From assembly GCA_902763885.1 (NCBI GenBank), contig CACWTU010000002.1:248001-312000 (forward strand): DNA of 64,000 nucleotides. Reading direction: 5' to 3'. This DNA is from an uncultured Bacteroidales bacterium. GTDB lineage: Bacteria; Bacteroidota; Bacteroidia; Bacteroidales; Bacteroidaceae. A program made the position numbers and the translations under genes. Below, piece by piece: positions 45,225-53,507 of the stretch (positions are counted from its first letter, which is position 1; each line of letters begins with the position of its first letter). Under the pieces are notes generated by a model. That model was not told the DNA's origin, made no database searches, and was given only the letters and a program-made list of their open reading frames with translations.

Positions 45225-46370
45225 TTATTTGATGTTGTAGTAAACCAATACGGGATTATTGAAGGCTTGGGCTTTCATAGTTTTCTCGAGTTGGGCAGAG
45301 AACTCGCTGCGTTCATCGGACTCATCAAAGAGTGTCTCGGGAAGTCCCTGTACAATGGTGACATAGTCGGATTTGGACATGGTGTTGGGAGTGATGCTCT
45401 TATTTGTGCCCTTTGCCTTGAAACCTGAATATTTTTCAACGCCATCTTTGCTGACACGGCAGTATGTTGTTCTGGACCTTGTCATGTTGTCGTACCAGAA
45501 TGACACGTATTCGCTATTGATGACGGGAAATGACATTACTGTAATAAGGCTCTCTCTCTTTTCAGTCAACACATCAATCAGTCTCATAGCGATGTTGTTG
45601 CTGTTTTCTTCATTGATGGTGTCAAACTCGGCAGGTATTCCGTCATCACCAAAATTACAGTGCAGAATAGCCTTCTCCTCCTGGTCTATATCGGCCGGAA
45701 TCTCCAATACTGAGCAGACACTTCCTGTCTCGGCCAGAAACCTATAATCGGGGTTGTAATATGACATATCGGAACTCAAAAGCATGGAGAATGCGCTTAT
45801 GTCCTTGTGTATCCGGCGTACCTTGCCTGTGTTGGAGCTGACAAAACAGATTGCGGTCTTATCCGTATTATTCGGAACCATTCTGCACAGAAGCGTGGAG
45901 TCATCATGTTCTGCCATGCTCATTGTCACACCATCCAGAGAAACTGATCCCAGGTATTTCATATCGGGTACGGAATACTTGTGAATGGTAGTGAATGCAT
46001 CGATTATGGATAAAACCTTATTGTCGGGTGAGTAGAGATAATCTGCAATAAATGTATACTCGCCGTGGCCGCGTCCCTTTTTATCGAATTTGACAATCTG
46101 TTTTCCGTCCTCAAATACATAGATTATATCGTTTATGGAACGGCATATGGTTGTGGAACCGTAGCACTTTATGCTGTTGACGCCGTCAATGGGGGCATCG
46201 CTGACAAGAGGCACAATACGTATGTTGGTTGCCATATCCTCAAATACAACTTCCTGGGCCTGATCGGCATCATTTATGGAAACAAGGTCTTCAAAGGAGG
46301 CTTTTTTCTTGCACTCTGTGAATAGCAGGAGTGCGGTTGCCATGAAAACAAATAGTCTGAGGTATTTCAT
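45225..46370 (-). CDS. 6-bladed beta-propeller lipoprotein, copy 1
   Basis: 381 residues. Lipoprotein signal with LLLFTEC. Bacteroidales propeller family with TNIRIVPLVSDAPI, GRGHGEYTFI, YSVPDMKYLGSVSL and the C-terminal SEFSAQLEKTM and NNPVLVYYNIK. Paralogue of 49841-51022. Third gene of a sigma factor, membrane protein, propeller run, 7 bases after the membrane protein. The function of these propellers is unknown; the context suggests an envelope sensor or effector of the sigma factor. Confidence 0.85.
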   Translation of the reverse strand: MKYLRLFVFMATALLLFTECKKKASFEDLVSINDADQAQEVVFEDMATNIRIVPLVSDAPIDGVNSIKCYGSTTICRSINDIIYVFEDGKQIVKFDKKGRGHGEYTFIADYLYSPDNKVLSIIDAFTTIHKYSVPDMKYLGSVSLDGVTMSMAEHDDSTLLCRMVPNNTDKTAICFVSSNTGKVRRIHKDISAFSMLLSSDMSYYNPDYRFLAETGSVCSVLEIPADIDQEEKAILHCNFGDDGIPAEFDTINEENSNNIAMRLIDVLTEKRESLITVMSFPVINSEYVSFWYDNMTRSRTTYCRVSKDGVEKYSGFKAKGTNKSITPNTMSKSDYVTIVQGLPETLFDESDERSEFSAQLEKTMKAQAFNNPVLVYYNIK

Positions 46371-46377
46371 ATCTGTA

Positions 46378-47319
46378 TTATTTAATGTTCTTGTAAAATC
46401 CGGTGATTTTGCTCATAAACAGTGTCAATATTCCGATGAACAGCGGTGATAATTCACCACTGTTAATGGTGTGATTAATGATGAAAGAATTTACGATAGG
46501 TATGGCGACCATCACCATGCCGACAGCAACTGTAATTGTAATGACCTTGGACATCTTTTGGCCCTCACCTTTTCTGTACTTGCCGAGGAACAGGGCGTTA
46601 ACTATAAAAGCTATGGTGATTATAATGTAACCTGCTCTGGCAAGGAATTCCATTGGGCTTAATGTGCCACCTATAGCATTATAGACGATACCTGCGATGA
46701 ATAAGAGAGTTATTATGATCAGAATGCCGAGGAAGAACCATGTCACTGCCTTTCTGAACTTTCCGGGCTCTTTGTACTCCGGTATAACAATCTCCCTGAA
46801 GTTAATCTTCCTGGTAAAGAATTTGGTCTTGGTACCTATTGCAAATAAGAATAATACCAGCATTGCTATGGAAGCGCCGATGCCAAGGAAGAAGTAGTTA
46901 AAGACAATCCAGAAGGCAAATCCCGCACATGATAAGGCAAAAGCGCTCTTGTTGTAGAAAAGCTCCTCTCTTAACAGCGTCCGGAGGTCAAGTTCGGAAT
47001 GATCGGCACGGTTTATCCTGCGTATCAGTAAGATGTGCAGCAGAATGTCAATAGCCATATATATGCAAAGTATCCAAGTGCCGGTGGTTGTCATTTTGGG
47101 GCTAAATGCAAACGTGAGAATCAATATGGGTGTTAATGCATAGAGACTCCATGTGGTACTTAACTTGAACAATCTTGTAAAGATGCCTATGTTCTTGAGG
47201 GTGGCCTTACGGATCTGCTCGGGAGTTACTATCTCCTTGCCATCCAGTTTCTCATCAATAAGCTTATAAGCCTGCTTGAGATCCTCAAGCTCTCTAAGGT
47301 TGAAATTATTGTCTGTCAT
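46378..47319 (-). CDS. Multi-pass membrane protein, candidate anti-sigma factor
   Basis: 313 residues. A charged cytosolic N-terminus of about 60 residues (NLRELEDLKQAYKLIDEKL) is followed by about eight membrane helices and a short C-terminal tail. It starts 12 bases downstream of an ECF sigma gene, where anti-sigma factors usually lie. No zinc-binding anti-sigma motif is present. Anti-sigma function is inferred from position and topology. Confidence 0.65.
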   Translation of the reverse strand: MTDNNFNLRELEDLKQAYKLIDEKLDGKEIVTPEQIRKATLKNIGIFTRLFKLSTTWSLYALTPILILTFAFSPKMTTTGTWILCIYMAIDILLHILLIRRINRADHSELDLRTLLREELFYNKSAFALSCAGFAFWIVFNYFFLGIGASIAMLVLFLFAIGTKTKFFTRKINFREIVIPEYKEPGKFRKAVTWFFLGILIIITLLFIAGIVYNAIGGTLSPMEFLARAGYIIITIAFIVNALFLGKYRKGEGQKMSKVITITVAVGMVMVAIPIVNSFIINHTINSGELSPLFIGILTLFMSKITGFYKNIK

Positions 47320-47331
47320 AGGTTCTGCGAT

Positions 47332-47838
47332 TTAATTGTTAGACATTGATTTGAGTTGCTCCTTGATGCGGAACAGCCTGCTGGTTACGGCCGATGCCGT
47401 AATGCCCACGATGGCTGCAATCTCATCATAACTCATACTCTCCAACCACAGAAGGATAATTGCACGGTCAAACAACTCCAACTTGTTGATCCTGTCATAC
47501 AGCATCTTGATCTGCGCGCTAGACTGATCGTTGTCGCTGACTAGAAGATCCTTGTCGATGCCAAGCGGGACTGTTGGCACTCTCCGCTTATCGGCCCTGT
47601 TTATGGCACAGCATGTGTTCAGGCTGACGCGCCAGACCCAGGTCTTGACACTGCTGTCGCCACGGAACTTGGGATAACTTTTCCATAGATTTACCAACAC
47701 TTCCTGGAAAAGGTCATCGACTTCTGTCGGATTGTCCGAGAAAAAGTAGCATACCGTATATATTGTCTTACGGTGCTCACGGACCATTTTTGTGAATTCT
47801 AACTCTAAATTATCCATCTGTTTTTGAAGTTCGTTCAT
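47332..47838 (-). CDS. ECF-family RNA polymerase sigma factor
   Basis: 168 residues. Region 2 has VCYFFSDNPTEVDDLFQEVLVNLWKSYPKFRGDSSVKTWVWRVSLNTC (about residues 29-76) and region 4 is an HTH (about 115-165: LFDRAIILLWLESMSYDEIAAIVGITASAVTSRLFRIKEQL). No anti-anti domains. A promoter-like block directly upstream is duplicated in front of the second propeller gene. This fits autoregulation. Confidence 0.92.
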   Translation of the reverse strand: MNELQKQMDNLELEFTKMVREHRKTIYTVCYFFSDNPTEVDDLFQEVLVNLWKSYPKFRGDSSVKTWVWRVSLNTCCAINRADKRRVPTVPLGIDKDLLVSDNDQSSAQIKMLYDRINKLELFDRAIILLWLESMSYDEIAAIVGITASAVTSRLFRIKEQLKSMSNN

Positions 47839-47871
47839 ACAATTAGTATCCGAACCTTCAGATTCCTTTCG
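47839..47871 (-). promoter_or_regulatory. Candidate ECF promoter of the sigma operon
   Basis: CGAAAGGAAT (47862-47871), a 15-base spacer, CTAATT, then the ATG two bases later. The same boxes with identical spacing occur at 49741-49773. GGAAT is a plausible ECF -35. The transcript would start at or near the ATG. Confidence 0.55.
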
Positions 47872-47889
47872 GGAAAAATCAAAAAATTT

Positions 47890-49671
47890 TCAAAGTCTTG
47901 AAGAATTATCGGCAAGGACGTCATGAACAAGCGCTGTGACCATCTGCTTGAGCTCTTCCACGAACTGGGCGGGCTGGTATTTGCCACGCTCAATCTCACG
48001 CAGACGTTTCTCCCAGATGCCCGTAAGTTCGGCGCTCTTGAGCAGTTCCTCATGTATAAGGTCTATGAGGCCGATGCCCGTGGGGGTGGGATAGAGGTTC
48101 TTTTTCTCCTTGCGCATGTACCCGCGTTTATATAAGGTTTCTATTATTGCGGCTCGTGTTGAGGGGCGGCCTATTCCGTTCTCCTTCATTGCATCGCGCA
48201 GTTCCTCATCGTTGACCAGTTTGCCGGCGGTTTCCATTGCTCGCAGCAGGGTGGCCTCGGTGTAAGGTTTGGGCGGGGTGGTCCACTTTTCCTGGAGTTC
48301 AGGCAGGTGCGGTCCGCTCTCATCAACAGTGAACTGGGGCAGAATACGCTCGTCATCATCGGCCTTTTCATCCGATTTCTCTTTATCAAACAGTACTCTC
48401 CATCCGGGTTTTAGTATCTCACGTCCAGTGGCCTTGAACTCGGCGCGGCCGGCCTTGCCCATGACTGTGGTCTGGGCATATAGGCAGTCAGGATAGAATA
48501 CCGCAATGAAACGGCGTGCTATCAGGTCAAACACCGCGCGCTCCTGCTGGCTCAGGTTGTTTGGATAGACTCCGGTGGGTATGATGGCATGGTGATCGGT
48601 CACCTTGCTGTTGTCAAACACCTTCTTGGACTTGGGCAGTTTCTGTCCCTCCAGCGGGGCGGTGAACTGGGCGTAGTCCTTGAGTCCCTTGAGTATGCCG
48701 GGGCACTTGGGGTAGATATCATCGCTCAGGAACGTGGTATCCACGCGCGGGTATGTGGTGATCTTCTTTTCGTAGAGTGACTGGATGGTCTTTAGGGTGT
48801 CATCGGCCGAATACCCGTACTTGCGGTTACACTCCACCTGCAGCGATGTGAGGTCAAAAAGGCGTGGGGCAAAATCCTTGCCCTCCTTGCGGGTTACATC
48901 GGTTATGACAAAATTGAGGGGGCGGATCTCTTCCAGCAACTGCTGGCCGTCCTCAATCTTGGTGAACTTGCCTTTTGTATATGAAAAGGTGGTGTCGCGA
49001 TATACGGTCTTGAGCTCCCAGTACTGCTCGGGTTTGAAGTTATCTATCTCCTTCTGGCGGTTTACGACCAGTGCCAGGGTGGGGGTCTGTACTCGGCCTA
49101 TTGAGAGCACACCGCGGTTATTGCCGTTGCGGTATTTTATGGTGTACAGGCGGGTGGCGTTCATACCAAGCAGCCAGTCACCTATGGCGCGGCACAGTCC
49201 GGCTTCATAAAGTGACTTGAACGCATCCTGATCCTGCAGGTGGCTGAATCCCTCACGTATGGACTCCTCAGTCAGTGAAGATATCCACAGACGCTTTACA
49301 GGACACTTGGCACCGGCTTTCTGCATCACCCAGCGCTGTATAAGTTCACCCTCCTGGCCGGCATCACCGCAGTTGATAATGCCATCGGCCTTCTGCATGA
49401 GTGACTCAATTATCTTGAACTGTTTTTCTATTCCCTTATCCTCAATCAGCTTGATACCGAACCGGGGCGGAATCATAGGCAGGCTGCCTAAGCTCCAGTT
49501 CTTCCAGTTCTGTGTGTAGTCATGGGGCTCCTTAAGGGTACAAAGGTGACCGAAGGTCCAGGTTACCTGATAACCGTTACCCTCAATGTACCCGTCGTGT
49601 TTTGTCTTGGCGCCCAGTACATCGGCAATATCCTTTGCCACGCTGGGCTTCTCAGCTATACATACTATCAT
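47890..49671 (-). CDS. topB: DNA topoisomerase III
   Basis: Type IA topoisomerase that decatenates DNA. 593 residues, somewhat shorter than E. coli TopB (653), with no C-terminal zinc fingers. TOPRIM motifs are EKPSVA near the N-terminus and GDAGQEGELI (102-111). The catalytic Tyr307 is in ITTYPRVDTTFLS. GIGRPSTRAAIIETLYKRGY is near residue 510. It lies 51 bases upstream of the sigma gene on the same strand. Confidence 0.95.
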   Translation of the reverse strand: MIVCIAEKPSVAKDIADVLGAKTKHDGYIEGNGYQVTWTFGHLCTLKEPHDYTQNWKNWSLGSLPMIPPRFGIKLIEDKGIEKQFKIIESLMQKADGIINCGDAGQEGELIQRWVMQKAGAKCPVKRLWISSLTEESIREGFSHLQDQDAFKSLYEAGLCRAIGDWLLGMNATRLYTIKYRNGNNRGVLSIGRVQTPTLALVVNRQKEIDNFKPEQYWELKTVYRDTTFSYTKGKFTKIEDGQQLLEEIRPLNFVITDVTRKEGKDFAPRLFDLTSLQVECNRKYGYSADDTLKTIQSLYEKKITTYPRVDTTFLSDDIYPKCPGILKGLKDYAQFTAPLEGQKLPKSKKVFDNSKVTDHHAIIPTGVYPNNLSQQERAVFDLIARRFIAVFYPDCLYAQTTVMGKAGRAEFKATGREILKPGWRVLFDKEKSDEKADDDERILPQFTVDESGPHLPELQEKWTTPPKPYTEATLLRAMETAGKLVNDEELRDAMKENGIGRPSTRAAIIETLYKRGYMRKEKKNLYPTPTGIGLIDLIHEELLKSAELTGIWEKRLREIERGKYQPAQFVEELKQMVTALVHDVLADNSSRL

Positions 49672-49679
49672 AGTAAATG

Positions 49680-49687
49680 CAAAGATA
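49680..49687 (-). promoter_or_regulatory. topB promoter -7 box
   Basis: TATCTTTG followed by C on the minus strand, 8 bases before the topB ATG, so the mRNA would be nearly leaderless. Confidence 0.6.
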
Positions 49688-49740
49688 ATTTATGCTGTGC
49701 ACCTTTTTCTCAGAAAAAATGAAAAAAAGTAGTTTCTTTA

Positions 49741-49773
49741 CGAAAGGAATTCCAGGTTTTGGTGTCTAATTAT
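49741..49773 (+). promoter_or_regulatory. Candidate ECF promoter, duplicated copy
   Basis: CGAAAGGAAT, a 15-base spacer and CTAATT, with the same 23-base distance from the first box to an ATG as at 47839-47871. This suggests that the second propeller gene answers to the same sigma factor. Confidence 0.55.
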
Positions 49774-49815
49774 ATGAACGAACTTCAAAAAACAGATGAA
49801 TTGTTTAGATTTTAA
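49774..49815 (+). pseudogene. Remnant of a duplicated ECF sigma gene 5' end
   Basis: A 13-codon frame reading MNELQKTDELFRF then TAA. Its first six codons and their DNA (ATGAACGAACTTCAAAAA) match the start of the sigma gene at 47838 (MNELQK). Homology fades after CAGATG. It could be a vestige of a duplicated sigma-membrane protein-propeller unit or a retained short leader peptide. Confidence 0.6.
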
Positions 49816-49840
49816 AAGTCCAATTTAAATATAATTTGAA

Positions 49841-51022
49841 ATGAAAAGAATCAGTTTGATTGTTTGTGCGGTACTGGGTATCGCAGGATGTGGTAAATCA
49901 GTTCCAACAGATGTTGTAGTTATTGATGATGACGATGCCGTAGAGGTGGCGTTTGAGGATGTGGCGACGGATATCAGAATCGTGCCTCTGATATCGGACG
50001 AACCCATTGGAGGTTGCAGTGAGTTGCATTGTTACGGAAATGAAGTGTTCATGTCCGATAAGAGCACTGAATACCTCTACTATTTTGTTGACGGAAAGTT
50101 GGTGTCAACACTTCATGCCGTAGGTCGTGGTCCCGGAGAGTATATCGGAATCACCCACTTCTTCTATTCGCCCGCCAAGAAACAACTGTATATCAGTGCT
50201 ATAGGAGCAGTAGATGCCACTACGTCATCGCTCTACATAATGAAGTACTCTGTTCCCGATATGAAATATATAGGCAAAGTTGCTTTTGAAGGTAATCTAA
50301 TGGGTATGGCATGCCACGATGGTGACAAGATAATATCATACGCGGTTCCTCCTATGGATATTAATGCGATAATTGCAGGAACAGCTACCGATACTTGCAG
50401 GATTCAGATTTCAGATGTAGAGACAGGCCAGACCATCAAAAGGCTCAGAGACATATCATATTATGATTATCTTCAAGGAGACCTGCTTCTGACAAGTTGC
50501 GATGACATGAGCAACAGTTTCTGCGTCTGCGATGATGTAAATAAGGTGTTCCACTATGAAGGTGACAAGCTTGAAGAGGCTTTTGCCTTTACATTTGGCA
50601 AGAAGAATATCCCACAATCGCATCTGGATCCATATAAAGGCACTCAGGGCCTGACAAACCTCTTTGAGTTTATGATGTCAGATCAGGCAAAAGATGTTCT
50701 GGAAGGCGGTTTCTATCCGATTGTTGACGGCGACAGATGCTCATTCTGGTATCACAAGGCTTTGAATAATCCCTATGACCATTACTACCGTTATGAAAAC
50801 GGCAACATAGTAAACTACTGCGGCTTCCGTCCCAAAGGAATGAATATGCCCATCCTGCCCAAAAGCGTATCCGGCAACGGTTACGTAGCCATCATTGAGG
50901 GTACCACCGATTTAAAGTTCAAAGATTCCGGCGAGCGAAGCGAATTCTCAGCCCAACTGGAGAAAACCATGAACGCCCAGAATCTGAACAACCCCGTCCT
51001 GGTCTATTACAACATCAAATAA
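49841..51022 (+). CDS. 6-bladed beta-propeller lipoprotein, copy 2
   Basis: 393 residues. Lipoprotein signal with LGIAGC. Paralogue of 45225-46370 on the opposite strand: TDIRIVPLISDEPIGG, GRGPGEYIGI, KYSVPDMKYIGKV and the same C-terminus (SEFSAQLEKTM, NNPVLVYYNIK). It stands alone; sigma and membrane-protein genes are missing upstream, where only the sigma promoter and six codons remain. Confidence 0.85.
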   Translation: MKRISLIVCAVLGIAGCGKSVPTDVVVIDDDDAVEVAFEDVATDIRIVPLISDEPIGGCSELHCYGNEVFMSDKSTEYLYYFVDGKLVSTLHAVGRGPGEYIGITHFFYSPAKKQLYISAIGAVDATTSSLYIMKYSVPDMKYIGKVAFEGNLMGMACHDGDKIISYAVPPMDINAIIAGTATDTCRIQISDVETGQTIKRLRDISYYDYLQGDLLLTSCDDMSNSFCVCDDVNKVFHYEGDKLEEAFAFTFGKKNIPQSHLDPYKGTQGLTNLFEFMMSDQAKDVLEGGFYPIVDGDRCSFWYHKALNNPYDHYYRYENGNIVNYCGFRPKGMNMPILPKSVSGNGYVAIIEGTTDLKFKDSGERSEFSAQLEKTMNAQNLNNPVLVYYNIK

Positions 51023-51072
51023 CGCAAATAGGACTTGTTAATGAACACGCAGTAGCCCGGAACTTTTAGAAT

Positions 51073-51208
51073 GGCCGTACTTGCAGAGAGAATAGCGTGT
51101 ATAGGTGATTTTTTGCAAGTATGGCCGGAAAAACAGGGAAAAAGGGGCAAAATGATGCCATACTTGCTTGAAATGTGAGCTACAGGGTGTATGGCTGCAA
51201 GTACGGCC
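51073..51208. repeat. Nested palindromic repeat, copy 1 (left edge of accessory island)
   Basis: The outer arms GGCCGTACTTGCAG (51073-51086) and CTGCAAGTACGGCC (51195-51208) are perfect. The inner arms GCAAGTATGGC (51115-51125) and GCCATACTTGC (51157-51167) are also perfect. A direct copy lies at 56111-56247 with the same inner spacing. Confidence 0.75.
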
Positions 51209-51248
51209 GGAGAACAGTTGTGGCCAGGAATCCGAGATAGGAAATCTA

Positions 51249-51297
51249 ACGCAGCGGGGACGGTTCTGTTCGCGAACAGAACCGTCCCCCCTGCGTT
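51249..51297. terminator. Long hairpin with GGGGACGGTTC core
   Basis: AACGCAG and GGGGACGGTTCTGTTCG pair with CGAACAGAACCGTCCCC and TGCGTT, broken only by short bulges. It lies between the second propeller gene and the minus-strand gene ending at 51312, so it may terminate either. Confidence 0.65.
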
Positions 51298-51311
51298 GCA
51301 TTAGCCTTTTT

Positions 51312-51623
51312 CTAACCTACCATTTTCTTGGATTCTAGGGATGGGGCGATGATTGAGACAAGATTTTCAGGGTCAGTATAGTCCGATATAGTTTTACTGT
51401 CAACTATAAATCCCCATTTTTTTAAGCATATCACCCAATTGACGCAATAGGGTCTTGTTGAAGTAATAATAATCGTTTTAAATCCTGAGCGGTATTTAAG
51501 GGATACGGAGTTTCCTATTTCAAATCCGCGTATGGAATAGCCATTCCTTAATAGGAAATAAAAGGCATTATATATTTTCCAAAAGATCTCGTCCCGGACC
51601 TCCAATTGGGGAATATCAATCAT
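51312..51623 (-). CDS. Small protein of unknown function, tandem paralogue A
   Basis: 103 residues, no signal peptide. It resembles the next gene: FWxIxxxFxxL near residue 14, then VSxxY, KxIxIT, a Tyr-x-x-Asn and a GFxxxxK segment align. Small cytosolic proteins in tandem in such islands are often immunity or toxin-associated, but no family is recognised. Confidence 0.55.
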   Translation of the reverse strand: MIDIPQLEVRDEIFWKIYNAFYFLLRNGYSIRGFEIGNSVSLKYRSGFKTIIITSTRPYCVNWVICLKKWGFIVDSKTISDYTDPENLVSIIAPSLESKKMVG

Positions 51624-51641
51624 TTGAGTGTTTTTTAATTA

Positions 51642-51974
51642 TTAAAGGATATCGGAATAATGCTGCTTTACATACATTGCAAACTCTTTCCATGAACTAC
51701 CATTGCCGGTTTCATCGATCTTGGTCTTTCCTAAAAATCCGCTTAGATGAAACTTCTTGTTTATAGAATAACCATCGTAGTTTTCAGTTATCGTAATACG
51801 CTTCCTCGTACGTTTGTTAAAGTACGATACAGACACGCATTGAATACGTCCTCCTCCAATATACATACGATCTCCTTTATAATGGAGTTCACTTACCAAA
51901 TAATCGAAATATTTGACGATCTCCCAGAAGGTTTCTTCCGTGTCTGTCATCTCAAAAGAACCAACTTGCAACAT
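51642..51974 (-). CDS. Small protein of unknown function, tandem paralogue B
   Basis: 110 residues if started at MLQVGSFEMTD, which aligns with the start of paralogue A. An upstream start at 52016 would add 14 residues. Shares the TFWEI...YFDYL and SVSYF...KRITIT pattern with paralogue A. Lies 18 bases upstream of it on the same strand. Confidence 0.55.
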   Translation of the reverse strand: MLQVGSFEMTDTEETFWEIVKYFDYLVSELHYKGDRMYIGGGRIQCVSVSYFNKRTRKRITITENYDGYSINKKFHLSGFLGKTKIDETGNGSSWKEFAMYVKQHYSDIL

Positions 51975-52073
51975 CTCTTTTTCAAATAACCAAGCTAGTT
52001 CCACAAAGATAAGCAAATAAATAATGGTATAGTAGTGATGCTTGACTTTGTCGAGATAAACTTTCTAAATGAT

Positions 52074-52673
52074 TTATGAGAGTTCCAGGAATGGTTCGTC
52101 ACCAAACAGTTTCTTTAGGTTCTCAAACTCTTCCACCAGTTTGTAGCAATTCGTGTTCTTTTCGGGAGAACAGGTTTTGGCCATCTTATCGGGCAACATG
52201 AAAAAGTAAGTCGTTCCATCAAAGACTAATCTACCAAGCCCATTGGGCTTGACAGCCTTGTCAATGGCATCGGTAATGATTGCAGTCAGGCGGTCTGCTT
52301 CTTCAGTGCTTATTCTTACGGTATCACTGGATACCTTTACGTTTTCCTCCTTTTTACTACGCCCACGCCTAGAGACAGAATAATTGCTCTTGAACCTGTT
52401 GTACACCAGCATGGGGCCATCATTGTCCCTTATAAGGAATATGCCGTACTGGCCTGAGAAAGAGGGTGAAGCAAAATAACCAATAGAATACTCTTGAGGA
52501 AACAAATACTTTACGACCTCATTGTCATATTGATTACGTAAATTTCCGTCTTTATCATTTGCAATAAAGCGGTCGCTGGGTTCCAGGAAATCCTGAGCCA
52601 TTACATCAAAGCTGACAGTCGGTGCACAGTATAAAGCTAGTAGGAATAAGATAGTATGTAGTTTACTTTTCAT
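52074..52673 (-). CDS. Secreted protein with AQDFLEP N-terminal module
   Basis: 199 residues. A signal peptide ends near DVMAQD. The mature start AQDFLEPSDRFIAN...VVKYLFPQE closely matches that of the gene at 53506-54276, but the rest differs. The body has YFASPSFSGQYGIFLIRD and a C-terminal helical part. Function unknown. Its start overlaps the upstream gene by 11 bases. Confidence 0.65.
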   Translation of the reverse strand: MKSKLHTILFLLALYCAPTVSFDVMAQDFLEPSDRFIANDKDGNLRNQYDNEVVKYLFPQEYSIGYFASPSFSGQYGIFLIRDNDGPMLVYNRFKSNYSVSRRGRSKKEENVKVSSDTVRISTEEADRLTAIITDAIDKAVKPNGLGRLVFDGTTYFFMLPDKMAKTCSPEKNTNCYKLVEEFENLKKLFGDEPFLELS

Positions 52674-53433
52674 ATGTCCAGATTGTTTTTTGCCAAGGTC
52701 TTCTGAATATTATGTAGTCACTTGGGCTATAAACGAATGATTTAAGAGGGACTTTTGCGCGGAAATCATATTTCCATGTGTTCACACTATGTTTACGGAA
52801 CTTACCGTCCTTCATCATATATACTACAATCTTGGTCCTCAATCCGTTCTTATACTTTTCTTTGTATTTCCTGATTGGCTCTTTATGATAACTGCCGTCG
52901 CGGTATTCTTTTTTGCTCTCTATCCTTATTCTTTTACCTCTACCGATATATTTATATGTATCTGTAATGAATGTAGGATGATCATCATCAGTCTCATCGG
53001 GGTCATATAATTCCCTGCTAAGGATTCTTCCTTTTTTATCATATACATGAACGGCATTTTCTGTTATATCCATTCCTATATCATCTTTTTTCAGGAATGA
53101 TGTCTCTTTCCATTCATCACCTATAAGGCGATATGACCTTACAGAACCGTCACTGCTCTTTATCTTCCTTTTGATGCTGTTGATTGTTTCAATGGTATCG
53201 ATAGTCTGACCGTTGCGCCTGATTTCATACTCTGTCCAAGAGGAATCAGGAGTATTGTTGAAATAAATGACACGGGTAACCAGAGCAAGTTCACCATCGG
53301 ATGAATAATGATACTCTTCACGCTCAAACACACTATCATCATGATACTCAACCTTGCTCAGCAAATTGCCGCGGGTGCTGCCGCAAGCCGCAACCACCAA
53401 AGCAGATGATAATAAAGCAAATATCTTCTTCAT
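52663..53433 (-). CDS. Lipoprotein with YD-like repeats, unknown function
   Basis: 256 residues. Lipoprotein signal with VVAACG. Repeated strands of charged-aromatic type (YHYSSDGELALVTRVIYFN, VHVYDKKGRILSRELYD, DTYKYIGRGKRIRIESKKEY) resemble MORN/YD-type beta sheets of Bacteroidales lipoproteins. Probable surface or periplasmic protein. Co-transcribed with the overlapping downstream gene. Confidence 0.65.
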   Translation of the reverse strand: MKKIFALLSSALVVAACGSTRGNLLSKVEYHDDSVFEREEYHYSSDGELALVTRVIYFNNTPDSSWTEYEIRRNGQTIDTIETINSIKRKIKSSDGSVRSYRLIGDEWKETSFLKKDDIGMDITENAVHVYDKKGRILSRELYDPDETDDDHPTFITDTYKYIGRGKRIRIESKKEYRDGSYHKEPIRKYKEKYKNGLRTKIVVYMMKDGKFRKHSVNTWKYDFRAKVPLKSFVYSPSDYIIFRRPWQKTIWTYEK

Positions 53434-53450
53434 AATTCTGTCTTATTTGT

Positions 53451-53507
53451 GAGAATGTGGAAATGTGGAAAAGGGGACAGTCCCCTTTTCCACATTTCCA
53501 CATTCTC
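53451..53507. terminator. Perfect 57-bp palindrome (28-bp arms)
   Basis: Arms of 28 bases (53451-53478 and 53480-53507) pair without a mismatch around one A. The centre is GGGGAC-A-GTCCCC. Outer parts repeat AATGTGG. It touches the stop of the minus-strand gene at 53506 and probably ends its transcript. Confidence 0.85.
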
